From an uncultured Paraburkholderia sp. (lineage in GTDB: Bacteria; Pseudomonadota; Gammaproteobacteria; Burkholderiales; Burkholderiaceae), in NCBI GenBank assembly GCA_940746715.1, contig CALNWN010000001.1, positions 310,001 through 374,000 on the forward strand: DNA of 64,000 nt, written 5' to 3'. The notes beneath the pieces are model-generated. The model worked only from the letters and a program-made list of their open reading frames with translations. It searched no databases and was not told where the DNA came from. Within the stretch, counting starts at the first letter, position 1; each line of letters starts with the position of its first letter. Of this stretch, positions 1 to 9,111 are shown one piece after another. The position numbers and the translations under genes are program-made.

Positions 1-929
1 TACTGCTGCGGGTCAGCCGCGTGGGTATCTGCGGCACGGACATGCACATCTACTCGGGGAACCAGCCCTACCTGCAATATCCGCGCGTCATGGGGCACGA
101 GTTGTCGGCCATCGTCGCCGATGCCGATCCCGGCGCGCATGTCGAGGCCGGCGACCCGGTCTATGTCATGCCCTATCTGTCGTGCGGAACGTGCATCGCG
201 TGCCGGCAGGGCAAGACCAATTGCTGCGTCAATATCAAGGTGCTCGGCGTGCATCGCGACGTTGCGCTGATGGAATATCTGTCGGTCCCGGCGCAGTTTG
301 TGCACAAGGCCGATGGCGTGACGCTCGATCAGGCCGCGATGCTCGAGTTCCTCGCCATCGGCGCGCACGCGGTTCGCCGTGCCGACGTGTCGGCCGGGCA
401 GCGCGTGCTTGTCGTGGGCGCGGGGCCGATCGGCATGGCGGCCATGCTGTTCGCGAACCTGCGCGGCGCAAGCGTCACCTGCCTCGACACGCGCGCCGAC
501 CGTCTCGCGTTCAGCCGCGAGCACCTTGCGGTTGCCACGGTGCAGATCGGGCCGCATGACGTCGACGAGCTTGCGGCGCTCACCAACGGCGAATTTTTCG
601 ACGTCGTGTTCGACGCGACGGGAAACGTCAAAGCAATGAACCGCGGTTTCGAGTTCATTGCGCACGGCGGCAAATACGTGCTGATTTCAATCGTGCCCGG
701 CGAGATCAGCTTCTCCGATCCGGAGTTTCACAAGCGCGAGGCGACGCTGCTCGGCAGCCGCAACGCCACCGCCGAAGACTTCGAGACGGTGCTTGAAGCG
801 ATGCGCGCGGGGCGCATTCCGGACAAGGCGCTCAACACTCACCGCATGCGCCTGTCCGACGTCCCCACCGAGTTCCCGAAGCTGATGGAGCCCGGACAGA
901 CCGTCGTCAAGGCGCTGGTGGAATGCTAA
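1..929 (+). CDS. Zinc-dependent alcohol dehydrogenase, L-galactonate 5-dehydrogenase-like (5' end outside window)
   Basis: The reading frame is open from base 3, so the gene starts upstream of the window; the tracked GTG at 21 lies inside the conserved GICGTDMH motif and is not the start. This is a medium-chain dehydrogenase: that motif carries the catalytic-zinc Cys, VMGHELS the His-Glu pair, and LSCGTCIACRQGKTNCC the four structural-zinc cysteines. The nucleotide-binding motif is VVGAGPIGM. The tail FSDPEFHKRE..LLGSRNAT resembles E. coli LgoD, which oxidises L-galactonate to tagaturonate. The next gene resembles tagaturonate reductase, so the two would make consecutive steps of hexonate catabolism. 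The family is secure; the exact substrate is inferred. No lesion is visible in the part present. Confidence 0.85.
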   Translation, partial: LLRVSRVGICGTDMHIYSGNQPYLQYPRVMGHELSAIVADADPGAHVEAGDPVYVMPYLSCGTCIACRQGKTNCCVNIKVLGVHRDVALMEYLSVPAQFVHKADGVTLDQAAMLEFLAIGAHAVRRADVSAGQRVLVVGAGPIGMAAMLFANLRGASVTCLDTRADRLAFSREHLAVATVQIGPHDVDELAALTNGEFFDVVFDATGNVKAMNRGFEFIAHGGKYVLISIVPGEISFSDPEFHKREATLLGSRNATAEDFETVLEAMRAGRIPDKALNTHRMRLSDVPTEFPKLMEPGQTVVKALVEC

Positions 930-953
930 CCGGACCTGCTGGAATCGTTCGAG

Positions 954-2114
954 ATGAGTGAACCCATTCTTCAATTCGGCACCAGCCGGTTTTTGCAGGC
1001 ACATGTCGCGCTGTTCGTTTCGCAGGCGCTCGAGCGGGGTCAAGCAATCGGCGGCATCAGCGTCGTGCAGACTACCGGCAACCCGGCCAGCGAGGCGCGC
1101 ATCGCCGCCCTCGCGCAGGCAGGCAGCTATCCGGTGAGAATCCGCGGCAGGGAAAACGGCGCGGTCGTCGACACTGTGGTTCAATGCGGCGCGGTGCGCG
1201 CCGCCTGGGTCGCGAAGCGCGACTGGGCTGCGATCCGGCAAGCGGTCATTCACGACGTGCGCGTGATCGTGTCGAATACGGGCGATGCGGGCTATCGCCT
1301 CGACGAGCGCGACTCGCCCGCCGTCCTCGCGCTTCATGACCGGGTGCCGCACAGCTACCCTGCCAAGCTGCTCGCGCTCCTTCATGCACGGTGGCGCGAG
1401 CGGCCCGGCGCGGGCGTGTCGATTTTTCCATGCGAGCTCGTCGCGAGCAACGGCGACACGCTGCGCGATCTGGTCATCGGCCTCGCCGAACGGTGGGCGC
1501 AGCCCGCACCATTCATCGCCTATCTGTCGCAGCAGTGCGTGTGGGTCAACTCGCTCGTCGACCGGATTGTTTCCGAACCGATCGAGCCGGTGGGCGCCGT
1601 CGCGGAACCGTATGCGCTATGGGCGATCGAGCGGCATCCCGGCATGGAGTTGCCGTGTACGCACGACGACATCGTCGTGACCGACGACCTGCACAGCTAT
1701 GAGCAACTGAAGCTGTTCTTTCTGAACCTCGGACACACGTGGTTCGCCGACCAATGGCTCGCAGAGCGCCGAAGCGCCGACGAGACGGTGTTCGACGCGA
1801 TGAACGACGCCGCGCTGCGCGCAGGCATCGAGGCGGTGTGGGGGCAGGAGGTGTTGCCCGTCTTCGGTACGATGGGTCTGGGCGATCGTGCGCAGCAGTA
1901 CCTCGCGAGCGTGCGCGAACGGTTGATGAACCCGTATCTCGATCACCGCATCGCCGATATCGCCCAAAACCACGTGGAAAAAGTGCAGCGGCGAATCGCT
2001 CCGCTGATCGCGTTGGCCGATTCGCTCGCGGTCGCGCCTCATCAGACGCGCCTGCGCGAAACCTTGGCGCGCCATGGACTGGCACCCACAGCGCAAGCAG
2101 CGGCCGCATCGTAA
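954..2114 (+). CDS. Mannitol dehydrogenase-family oxidoreductase, tagaturonate reductase (UxaB)-like
   Basis: A 386-residue intact protein starting 25 nt after the zinc dehydrogenase, probably in the same operon. The N-terminus (ILQFGTSRFLQAHVALFVSQ) is the Rossmann segment of the polyol/hexonate dehydrogenase family. IVSNTGDAGY and the LFPCELV-like FPCELVASNGD follow, then DRIVSEPIEP; this is the order seen in UxaB/UxuB proteins. These NAD-dependent enzymes reduce tagaturonate to altronate or fructuronate to mannonate. The LgoD-like neighbour favours tagaturonate. At 386 residues it is shorter than E. coli UxaB (about 480) but in the range of shorter MDR-family members. It is one of the few intact catabolic genes in the left half. 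Confidence 0.75.
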   Translation: MSEPILQFGTSRFLQAHVALFVSQALERGQAIGGISVVQTTGNPASEARIAALAQAGSYPVRIRGRENGAVVDTVVQCGAVRAAWVAKRDWAAIRQAVIHDVRVIVSNTGDAGYRLDERDSPAVLALHDRVPHSYPAKLLALLHARWRERPGAGVSIFPCELVASNGDTLRDLVIGLAERWAQPAPFIAYLSQQCVWVNSLVDRIVSEPIEPVGAVAEPYALWAIERHPGMELPCTHDDIVVTDDLHSYEQLKLFFLNLGHTWFADQWLAERRSADETVFDAMNDAALRAGIEAVWGQEVLPVFGTMGLGDRAQQYLASVRERLMNPYLDHRIADIAQNHVEKVQRRIAPLIALADSLAVAPHQTRLRETLARHGLAPTAQAAAAS

Positions 2115-2130
2115 AAGGCCGCTGCGCGCG

Positions 2131-2829
2131 TCACATTGGTGCGTGCACGTAACGCCATTCGAATCCGCTGCCCGAGCGCCCGACCTTGCCCGCGGACGTC
2201 TCGGGAAAATGGGCCGCGAAAACTGTCGCGTCTGCTTGCCATGGCGCGATGCCGTGCGCGGCCAGCCAGGCATTACCGCCGCCCGCCGCGGTCGCCGACA
2301 GCAGCATGCCGCCGCCGAACAAGGCCAGACCGCCGCCCACATACGGGCCGAGCATAAAGGCGCTGCTGGCGCGCGCAACGCGGCGCGGCGCGAAAAGGTC
2401 GCTGAAAATCGATAACGCGGCGGGACTCAATGCGGCTTCTGCGATGGCCGTGCCGGCACGCGCGAGCAGCAGCTCGGAAAAATTGCTGGCGAACCCGCAG
2501 GCCGTGGTGGAGATTGCCCAGATCGCAATGCAAGCGGCAATCAACTTCACCCGATTCGCGCGATCGACGAGCCGTGCCACGAACACGCCTGCTGTCGCGT
2601 AGCACATCGTGAACGAGAAGCCTTGCAGCAGGCCGATTTGCGTATCGGTGAGCCCGAGCGACTGCTTGATGGGCGGCACGAGAATGCTGACTACCTGCCG
2701 GTCGAGGTACGAGAACGCAAAGCAGATAAAAAACAGCAGCACGATGTAGACCGAATGGCCTGCATTCCCACTGGAGGTACTTCTGGCTAATTCATCGGCC
2801 GGCTCGGCCGAACAAGTCTGCGCGCTCAT
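2131..2829 (-). pseudogene. MFS transporter, N-terminal half only, with a foreign C-terminal tail
   Basis: Residues 25-190 are the first six or so membrane segments of a major facilitator transporter, with the TM1 motif FSYLDRQVVSILVPPIKQSL and the loop 2-3 region ARLVDRANRVKLI. After GIAPWQ, where MFS proteins continue into the central loop, the protein switches to a hydrophilic tail ending SGFEWRYVHAPM and stops at 232 residues, about half the normal length. This looks like an internal deletion joining the transporter to the end of another gene. It lies downstream of the acylase and LysR pseudogenes on the same strand, so it was probably the transporter of that operon. The source of the tail was not recognised. 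Confidence 0.7.
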
Positions 2830-2898
2830 CTTTCGTCTCCGTATCGTTTAATGGCTGTTCAGATTTCGCTTCGCTGCGCGGCTGCATGGCGGCACAGC

Positions 2899-3930
2899 TC
2901 AATCGATATTCGCTTGCGAAGCCAGCAGCGCAATGCAGTCGCCCGGCTCCACGCGGGCAAATGTGCGCATGCACATGACCTTGCCGTCGCCGCGAAATGC
3001 GATCTCCTCCGGCGGCTGCCAGGGACGGTGCGGATCGAAGAGGCGCCCGGCCAACTGACCAGCGCGCACCTCGTCGCCTAACGCGAACATGGGCTCGAAC
3101 ACGCCGGCGTGCGGCGAGTACACATAGTGGTGCGCGCCTTCCACGCGCAGAAAACGTGTGCGCTGCGCGCCAGGGGCCGTGTTCGCGTCGGGCGTCATGC
3201 CGAGCCGATGCAGCACCCGCTGCAGCCCGGCCTCGACGATCGCGAGGTTGGCGGCATCGCAGCCCGCATGGCCGCCGAACTCTCCGCACAGAAAGAGCTT
3301 GCCGTGGCGCCCGGCTGCCGCGGCGAAGGTCCGGTCCTCGCCGAGCAGGTCCATGATCATGGTGTTCGGCGCGCCGAACTCGCGAACCAGCGCCATGTAG
3401 AGCGCCCGTCGTGCTCCGCGTTGTTCTCCTTGATCCGGCGGCGACGCGAGCAGCGTCGGCAGATGATCGAACGAAGCGCCGCCGGCGTGAAGGTCGATCA
3501 CGACATCGGTTCACGGCAGCAGTTCGGTTTCCACGTAGTGCGCAATCATTTCCGTCGGCTGGCCGTTGCGTGCGCCCGGAAACAGGCGGTTCAGATTGCC
3601 GTGGTCGATCGGCGACGTGCGCGAACCGTTGATGAACGCCGGAAAGTTGAGACCCAAAATCACAATCAGGCGGCCCCGTATCGTCATCGAAGGCAGCCGC
3701 TGCAGCAGTTTCATCAGCGCGACGGGGCCTTCGTATTCGTCGCCGTGGTTGCCGCCCGTCAGGAGGACGGTCGGCCCGGACCCGGCGCCTGCGTTATGCA
3801 CCGCCACTGGAATGGGAATATGGCCGTAGGCGGAACGATCGTGCGACCACGGCAAGCGCAGCGTGCCGGTCTGAAAACCGACGCGCTCGAATTCGATGTC
3901 CGTGGCGATGAGAGAGGCAGAACTGGTCAT
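2899..3930 (-). pseudogene. Succinylglutamate desuccinylase/aspartoacylase-family zinc amidohydrolase, nonsense mutation
   Basis: The start is the ATG at 3930 (MTSSASLIATDIEF); the frame would encode about 343 residues. Zinc-ligand motifs of the M14-like acylase family are present: GGNHGDEYEGP near residue 65 and DLHAGGASFDHLP near residue 145. An in-frame TGA at 3511-3513 lies between ELLP and TDVVIDLHAGG, just before the third zinc ligand, and splits the gene; CGA to TGA is the simplest explanation. The rest to LLASQANID is intact. The closest family type is the DoeB-like deacetylase of N-acetyl-diaminobutyrate (ectoine catabolism), but substrate is uncertain. It sits between a broken LysR gene and a truncated MFS gene on the same strand. 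Confidence 0.8.
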
Positions 3931-4045
3931 GGCGGCACACGTGAAGAGGAAGTTGTTCACTATCGCTGACGCCGGACGGCGGCGCCAATGCCGATTTCTG
4001 CCGCGGCTGATGCCTTGCAGGCATCGCACCGGAATGCGCCGCCTG

Positions 4046-4922
4046 CTACCGCAGTTGCTCGACGAAACGCGCCAGCGCGGGGTTCGCGTCTGCCGAAGCA
4101 AAGCAGAATTCGAGCGGCAGCGGCACCGACAGATCGCGCAACTCGACAAAACGCACACGTACCGGCGGCCGATAGCGGTTCGCAGCATTGACGATGGCGG
4201 CGCCCATGCCCGCGGAAACCAGCGAAAGAATCGCGGTTTCCGTCGACGCCTCCTGACGGATATCGAGCGTCAGCCCGCGCTCGGCACAAGCCGATAGCAG
4301 GCGGTCATAGTAAGCCGGATAAATGCGGCGAGGAAACGCAATGAATGGCCTACCCACGAGTTCGCTCGTCATCACGGCGCCTGTACCGCCGAGCGGCCAT
4401 GCTTGCGGCACGGCCAGCACGACGTTCTGCTCGAGCACCGGAATGCTTGCGAGCCCCTGCGGCAAGGTGCCGAGGCCGGTAACAGAAGCCGCCGTCGAGC
4501 TGTCCAGCTGCAATCGCCTCGAACTGCTCGGGCGTGTTCATCGGCGTCAGTTGGAGCGCGACGTGCGGCGAGCTCTGTTCGAATGCGCTCAATGCATGCG
4601 AGACGACACCGATCCACGCGGCGTTTTCGACAAAGCCGATCCGCAGATGGCCATGCACGCCGGCCGCAATGCGCCGCGCGAGCCGGTTGGCCGCATCGAC
4701 ACGTGTGAGGATATCCCTCGCCTGCGCAAGATACGCAGTGCCCGCCGCCGTCAACTTGAGGCCGCGTGGCGTGCGCTCGAACAACGCCGCGCCGACCGCG
4801 TCTTCAAGATCCTGGATCTGACGGGAGATCGCCGGCTGCGTGACATGCAACTGCTCGGAGGCGGCCCGCACGCTGCGCAGTTCGGCGACAGCAATGAAAT
4901 AGCGAAGATGTCGAAGCTCCAT
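4046..4922 (-). pseudogene. LysR-family transcriptional regulator, frameshifted
   Basis: The start MELRHLRYFIAVAEL at 4922 leads into a typical LysR helix-turn-helix (VTQPAISRQIQDLE). The effector domain begins normally (LRIGFVENAAWIGVV) but around 4480-4515, near LDGGFCYR, the frame changes. The remaining effector domain continues in the frame of ORF 4046-4513 (ILSLVSAGMGAAIV) to the end. One or two small indels therefore separate the DNA-binding and effector halves. It precedes the acylase gene on the same strand and was probably its regulator. Function is presumed lost, although a truncated DNA-binding fragment could still be made. Confidence 0.82.
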
Positions 4923-5126
4923 GGTCGTTTCGTACGGGTCAGGTCGTCGGCAATGATAGAGCAGGACGAAAAGAACAATGGCTGCACACCCTCGCGCAAT
5001 CGCCGTTGCTGTTACGATAACGTGGACCTGCGACGGCGCGCGAAAGAGCCTCTGCACGCCACCCCGCAGCAGGTCACAATTGCCGCGCAGACCGCCCTTG
5101 AAGTAATCCTTTCTGGAACCCGCCTC

Positions 5127-6105
5127 GTGAACCTGTCTCAACGCAACAACGTCCGCGTAGCGGGAAACGGCCCGGCAACGATGATCTTCTCGCATGGCTT
5201 CGGCTGTGATCAAACCATGTGGCGCTACGTCGCGCCGACATTCGAGGGACGCTACCGGACGGTGCTGTTCGATCTCGTCGGCAGCGGAGGATCGGATCTC
5301 GCGAGCTACGACTACCAGAAATATGGATCGCTGCACGGCTACGCGGCCGATGTATTGCAGATCGTTGAAGAGTTCGCGACCGGGTGCGGCTCGCGCAAAT
5401 CACGCAGAATCTGCTGAACAATGCGCTTCGCTACACGCCTCCCGGCGGCAAGATCTGGCTCGCGGTCTCGAGGCAAGGCGACGAAGCGGTGATTGCAGTG
5501 CGCGACAACGGCATCGGAATTCCCGCAGAAGACTTGCCGACCATCTTCGACATGTTTGCCCAGGCGGCCTCGGGGTGGGACTGGCGCTCGTGCGCGCGCT
5601 GGTCGAACTGCATCAGGGGCGCGTAACGGTTCACAGTTCTGGGCCTGGTCAGGGAAGCGCGTTCGAAGTCCGATTGCCCGCCTTACGTGAAGCTCCGCAA
5701 CCGTTAGCTCAGCCAACTAATCAGTCTCGCACGCCGTGCTGGACTTCGCGCCGCGTGCTGGTCGTCGATGACAATGAGGGAGCGGCTTCGAGTCTCAGTA
5801 CCTTGCTCGAGGTGGAAGGACACACGGTACACATGGCAACGAGCGGGCTCGAAGCGCTACGCTCAGTAGACGACTTCGTTCCTGAAGCCGTGATTCTTGA
5901 CCTGGGCTTGCCCGATATAGACGGAAGAGAAGTCGCGCGGCGCATCCGCGAGAACCACGGTTCGAGCGTCGCGCTGATTGCCCTCACCGGCTGGTCCCCG
6001 GACAAGGATGCCGCCGCGCGGCCGACCGACTTCGATGCTTACCTCGTGAAACCAGTCGACGTCGACGCGCTGCTGAGCGCGCTCGAGCGGATATCCGCGC
6101 AATGA
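5127..6105 (+). pseudogene. Fusion remnant: RsbQ-like alpha/beta hydrolase joined to hybrid histidine kinase with receiver domain
   Basis: From the GTG at 5127 the sequence is the N-terminal 85 residues of an RsbQ-like hydrolase (MIFSHGFGCDQTMWRYVAP, FDLVGSGGSD). At about 5385 it breaks off into QITQNLLNNALRYTPPGG, the N box of a histidine-kinase ATPase domain, followed by VRDNGIGIP. A second break near 5565 (FDMFAQA) shifts frame into GLALVRALVELHQGRV. The end is a complete receiver domain: VLVVDDNE, phosphoacceptor in ILDLGLPDIDG, ALTGWS, and the YLVKPVD lysine. The hydrolase C-terminus including its catalytic His and the kinase sensor and dimerisation domains are missing. A large deletion fused two genes that are often neighbours. 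Confidence 0.8.
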
Positions 6106-6407
6106 GCCCGCCCGCGAGGGAAAACCCCTAAGTCCCGCCGCCCCGCCCCACATGGCTTTGCCCGCTTCGCGCTGCGAATCGTTAGCTTGACGATAACAAA
6201 CGCTTGCCGAAGGTGATTGAAGCCGCTTCCCCGTTTCCTCTAGAGTCACCCTGTCGTGGACAAAGCGGCGCCCGGCATTCACGAATGCCGCCTTGTCCGC
6301 GCAACGCCGCCTCGCCAGAGGCCGATAAAGCCCGTCAGCAGCACTTCGCGTGAAAGCCGGGTAAGACACTAAAGCAAGCGTCGACGACGGTCGACTGGAG
6401 ACACGAG
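6106..6407. other. Intergenic region upstream of madLM
   Basis: No gene is apparent in these 302 bases. The region contains a nested palindrome (listed separately) and a good ribosome binding site (CTGGAGA) 8 nt before madL. In related bacteria malonate transporter genes often accompany malonate decarboxylase genes; none of these are seen here. Confidence 0.6.
6258..6298. promoter_or_regulatory. Nested inverted repeat upstream of madLM
   Basis: The outer arms GGACAAAGCGGC and GCCGCCTTGTCC are 12 bp with one mismatch. Inside them lies CGGCATTC-AC-GAATGCCG, an 8-bp perfect palindrome sharing bases with the right outer arm, so the two stems compete. The element is 110 nt upstream of madL. It could be a LysR-type operator or an attenuator-like leader; the sequence alone does not decide. 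Confidence 0.45.
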
Positions 6408-6807
6408 ATGATCATCTACGGAACTGCGCTGCTCGCTTTCTGCCACCTTGCGGGACTCTTTCTGGGCGATCTGCTCGGAGCCGCGATCGGCGTCAAGACC
6501 AACGTCGGGGGCGTCGGTATCGCGATGCTGCTGCTGATCTTCCTGCGCCTCTATCTGCACGGCAAAGGACTGCTGCCGAAGGAAACGGAAGCCGGCGTGG
6601 GCTTTTGGGGCGCCATGTACATCCCCGTCGTCGTGGCGATGGCGGCCAACCAGAACGTCGTCGCCGCGCTCAATCAAGGGCGGACCGGTCGCGCTGCTTT
6701 CGGCCTTGGGCGCAGTCGCCTTGTGTGCCGGCTGCATCGCGGTGCTGTCGCGCACCGGCCGCGACAGCACCTCGTTCATCAACGCCCCGCAACCCGAAGA
6801 GATCTGA
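6408..6807 (+). pseudogene. madL: Malonate transporter subunit MadL, frameshifted
   Basis: The first 90 residues (MIIYGTALLAFCHLAGLFLG, IGVKTNVGGVGIAML) match the small MadL subunit of the MadLM malonate:sodium symporter. After NVVAAL at about 6672-6680 the frame shifts. The proper C-terminus, GGPVALLSALGAVALCAGC to INAPQPEEI, is readable in another frame and ends at TGA 6805-6807, 14 nt before madM. A small indel at the sequence CAATCAAGGG is the likely lesion. Because the shifted frame stays open, translation from madL would read straight into madM as a 378-residue fusion. Confidence 0.82.
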
Positions 6808-6821
6808 ACGAGGAGCCCGCC

Positions 6822-7589
6822 ATGATCCATATGATCGACAAAGTACTGATACAGAACGGCCTCGTCACCGCGTTTGCGCTTGTGGGACTCATCATGTGGG
6901 TCTCGTCGCTGATCTCGCGCAAGCTCACGTTCGGCCGCGTGCACGGCTCGGCGATCGCCATTCTGATCGGCCTCGTGCTCGCCTATCTGGGCGGCGCCTT
7001 CACCGCGGGTCAAAAAGGCTTGGCCGATCTGCCGCTCTTTGCCGGCGTCGGGCTGATGGGCGGCGCCATGCTGCGCGACTTCGCGATTGGCGCGACGGCC
7101 TTCGAGGTGCAGGCCACCGAAGCTCGCAAGGCGGGGCTCATCGGCGTGGTCTCGCTGCTGCTCGGCACGGTGCTGCCGTTTATCGTCGGCGCGAGCGTCG
7201 CTGACGCGTTCGGCTATACCGATGCGGTCAGCATGACGACCATCGGTGCGGGCGCGGTCACCTACATTGTCGGTCCGGTGACCGGTGCGGCGATCGGCGC
7301 GAGTTCCGACGTGATCGCGCTCAGCATTGCAACGGGTCTCATCAAGACGATCATCGTGATGATCGGCACGCCGCTCGCAGCCAATTTCATGGGCCTGAAG
7401 ACGCCGCGCTCGGCGATGATTTTCGGCGGCCTCGCGGGCACCGTCAGCGGCGTGAGCGCAGGCCTCGCGGCAACCGACCGGCGGCTCGTTCCCTACGGTG
7501 CGTTGATCGCCACGTTTCACACGGGCGTGGGTTGCCTGCTCTGACCTTCGCTGCTGTTCTTTACGACGCGCGCGCTGGTGGGCGCCTGA
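6822..7589 (+). pseudogene. madM: Malonate transporter subunit MadM, premature stop near the C-terminus
   Basis: The start ATG at 6822 follows the site AACGAGGAGCC. The protein has the many hydrophobic segments of MadM (GLVTAFALVGLIMW, LPLFAGVGLMGGAMLRD, SVADAFGYTDAVSMTTIGAGA). An in-frame TGA at 7542-7544 follows GVGCLL; the frame then continues PSLLFFTTRALVGA to a second stop at 7587-7589. TGG to TGA is the simplest lesion and removes the last 15 residues including part of a membrane helix. The protein may be partly functional, but its partner madL is broken, so the transporter is probably dead. Confidence 0.75.
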
Positions 7590-7637
7590 GCCGTAAGCAA
7601 GCGGCTCGCGTGCGATACCGCGCGCGGTGCGACGTGC

Positions 7638-8576
7638 TCACCCCTGGTCGCGCGTGCGCAGGCGGCACACGGCCATGAGCGCGAGCAGGTTCGGGTCGCG
7701 CTCGCGCGCCCGCAGGAAGCTGACGCCGATGGTCTGGTGCATCATGTATTGCCGTTTGAGCTGGATGAACTGCACCTTGTCGCCGAACACGCCGCGCACG
7801 CGGCCCGGCAACAAGGTGTAGCCGACGCCTCCGCTCACGAGGTTCATCAGCGAGTAGATGTCGCCGACCTGCATCGTTACCTTCGGGGTGAAGTCCGCGA
7901 CGCGAAACGCCTCCTGAAAGCCGTGATAGGTCGCAAAGCCCTCGCCGAGCGAGACGAAGGTTTCGTCGCGGCAATCGCGCAGGTCGACCGCTTCGAGGTT
8001 GGCGTACGGCGAATTCGCGGGCGCCGCGAAGAAGATGTCGTCTTCGAAAAGCGGAATGGATTCGATCTCGGGCTCGGCATCGGGCAACGCCATCAACGCG
8101 GCGTCGATTGCGCCCTGCTTCAGCTTCTCGATCAATTCGGCGTTCGGTCCGAGCACGAGTTCCACCTGAAGCGTAGGCCGGCGCACCTTGATGTCGACGA
8201 CAATGCCAGGCACGGTCCTGATGGTGAGCGAATACAGCGAGCCGATTTTCAGCCGGTCCGACGAATAGCCCGCCGCGTCGCGCGAATGCCGTCGGACATG
8301 AGCGTGAGGACTTCCCCGGCGACGTCCGCGAGCATTTGCGCGGCGTCGGTAGACCTGAGATTGCGGCCTTCATGGCGAAACAGCGCGCAGCGCACGCCCT
8401 GTTCGAGCGAATGCAGCGCGCGGTGCACGCTCACCGTGCTCACGTTCAGCACCTCGGCCGCCTTGGCGAGGCTGCCGGTCCGCATGAAGGCGAGCAGCAC
8501 TTCCAGCTTGCGGAAGGTGATTTCGTCGTCGATTCGGTCGCGAATGGGGAGCTGGGGAACGGTCGGAACCCTTCAT
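7638..8576 (-). pseudogene. LysR-family regulator convergent with madLM, frameshifted (MdcR-like by context)
   Basis: The helix-turn-helix segment (LLAFMRTGSLAKAAEVLNVS, VSVHRALHSLEQ) lies in the frame of ORF 8249-8500. The effector domain (KLKQGAIDAALMALP, SGGVGYTLLPGRV) is in the frame of ORF 7638-8213. They are separated by a frameshift near 8265. The ATG at 8576 is one base out of frame with the DNA-binding segment, a second lesion close to the start. Position beside madLM suggests it was the malonate regulator; that assignment is contextual. Confidence 0.75.
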
Positions 8577-8700
8577 TATCAGCTCGTGCGAGCCCGCGGC
8601 AAATAGCGTTACCCCGACGCGCGGGGGCGAGGCCGCGCGCTGCTTGTCTCACGCCGCCTCGCGTGCGCCGGCCTTGCTAAACCGCCTCGGTGATACCGCC

Positions 8701-8865
8701 TCAGTTGCGATGCTGATGGCGCTGCCAATGCCACACAGGCGTCTGGTCCAGTTGCCGCAGCATTTGAGTGCGGCGATATTCCCGCCGATAGTGGCCGACC
8801 GCGAAGATGATGCCGATCACGAGGACGGCCAGACCCATCACGACGCATACCAGTTCTTCGTCCAT
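8701..8865 (-). CDS. Small single-pass membrane protein, hypothetical
   Basis: This 54-residue protein starts with ATG at 8865, preceded by a plausible ribosome binding site (AGAAAGG) 5 nt upstream. Residues 5-27 (LVCVVMGLAVLVIGIIFAVG) form one clear membrane helix, followed by a basic, Arg/Gln/His-rich tail (HYRREYRRTQ..HWQRHQHRN). The longer track ORF from 9111 is not the natural gene, because its upstream part belongs to another frameshifted reading frame. No family was recognised. Confidence 0.6.
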   Translation of the reverse strand: MDEELVCVVMGLAVLVIGIIFAVGHYRREYRRTQMLRQLDQTPVWHWQRHQHRN

Positions 8866-8914
8866 GGCTACCTTTCTCGTCAAAATTTCGATGCAACGAT
8901 GACAGGTTCGCGGC

Positions 8915-9111
8915 TTAGCGTTTGCGCGCCACCGCGTTGAGCATTGAATGCCCTGCGCCGGTGACATGCAGGCGCTGGTGTCCGGAAGCGAGTTCTTCGA
9001 GTGCGACGAGCTGGCGTTCAAGCAATGTGTCGAGCTCCCGCGACACATGTCGATCTGATCCGGAGCCGCCTTGACGAGCATGAGGGTGGCGAACTCCTTT
9101 GGGCTTAGCAT
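8915..9111 (-). pseudogene. Small hypothetical protein, frameshifted
   Basis: The start MLSPKEFATLMLVKAAPDQID at 9111 and the end LDTLLERQLVALEELASGH..AVARKR (stop at 8915) lie in different frames, separated by a small indel near 9045-9050. Joined, they would give a charged helical protein of about 65 residues with a leucine-rich segment. It resembles short uncharacterised Burkholderia proteins, but no function is known. It lies just upstream of the small membrane protein on the same strand. Confidence 0.55.
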
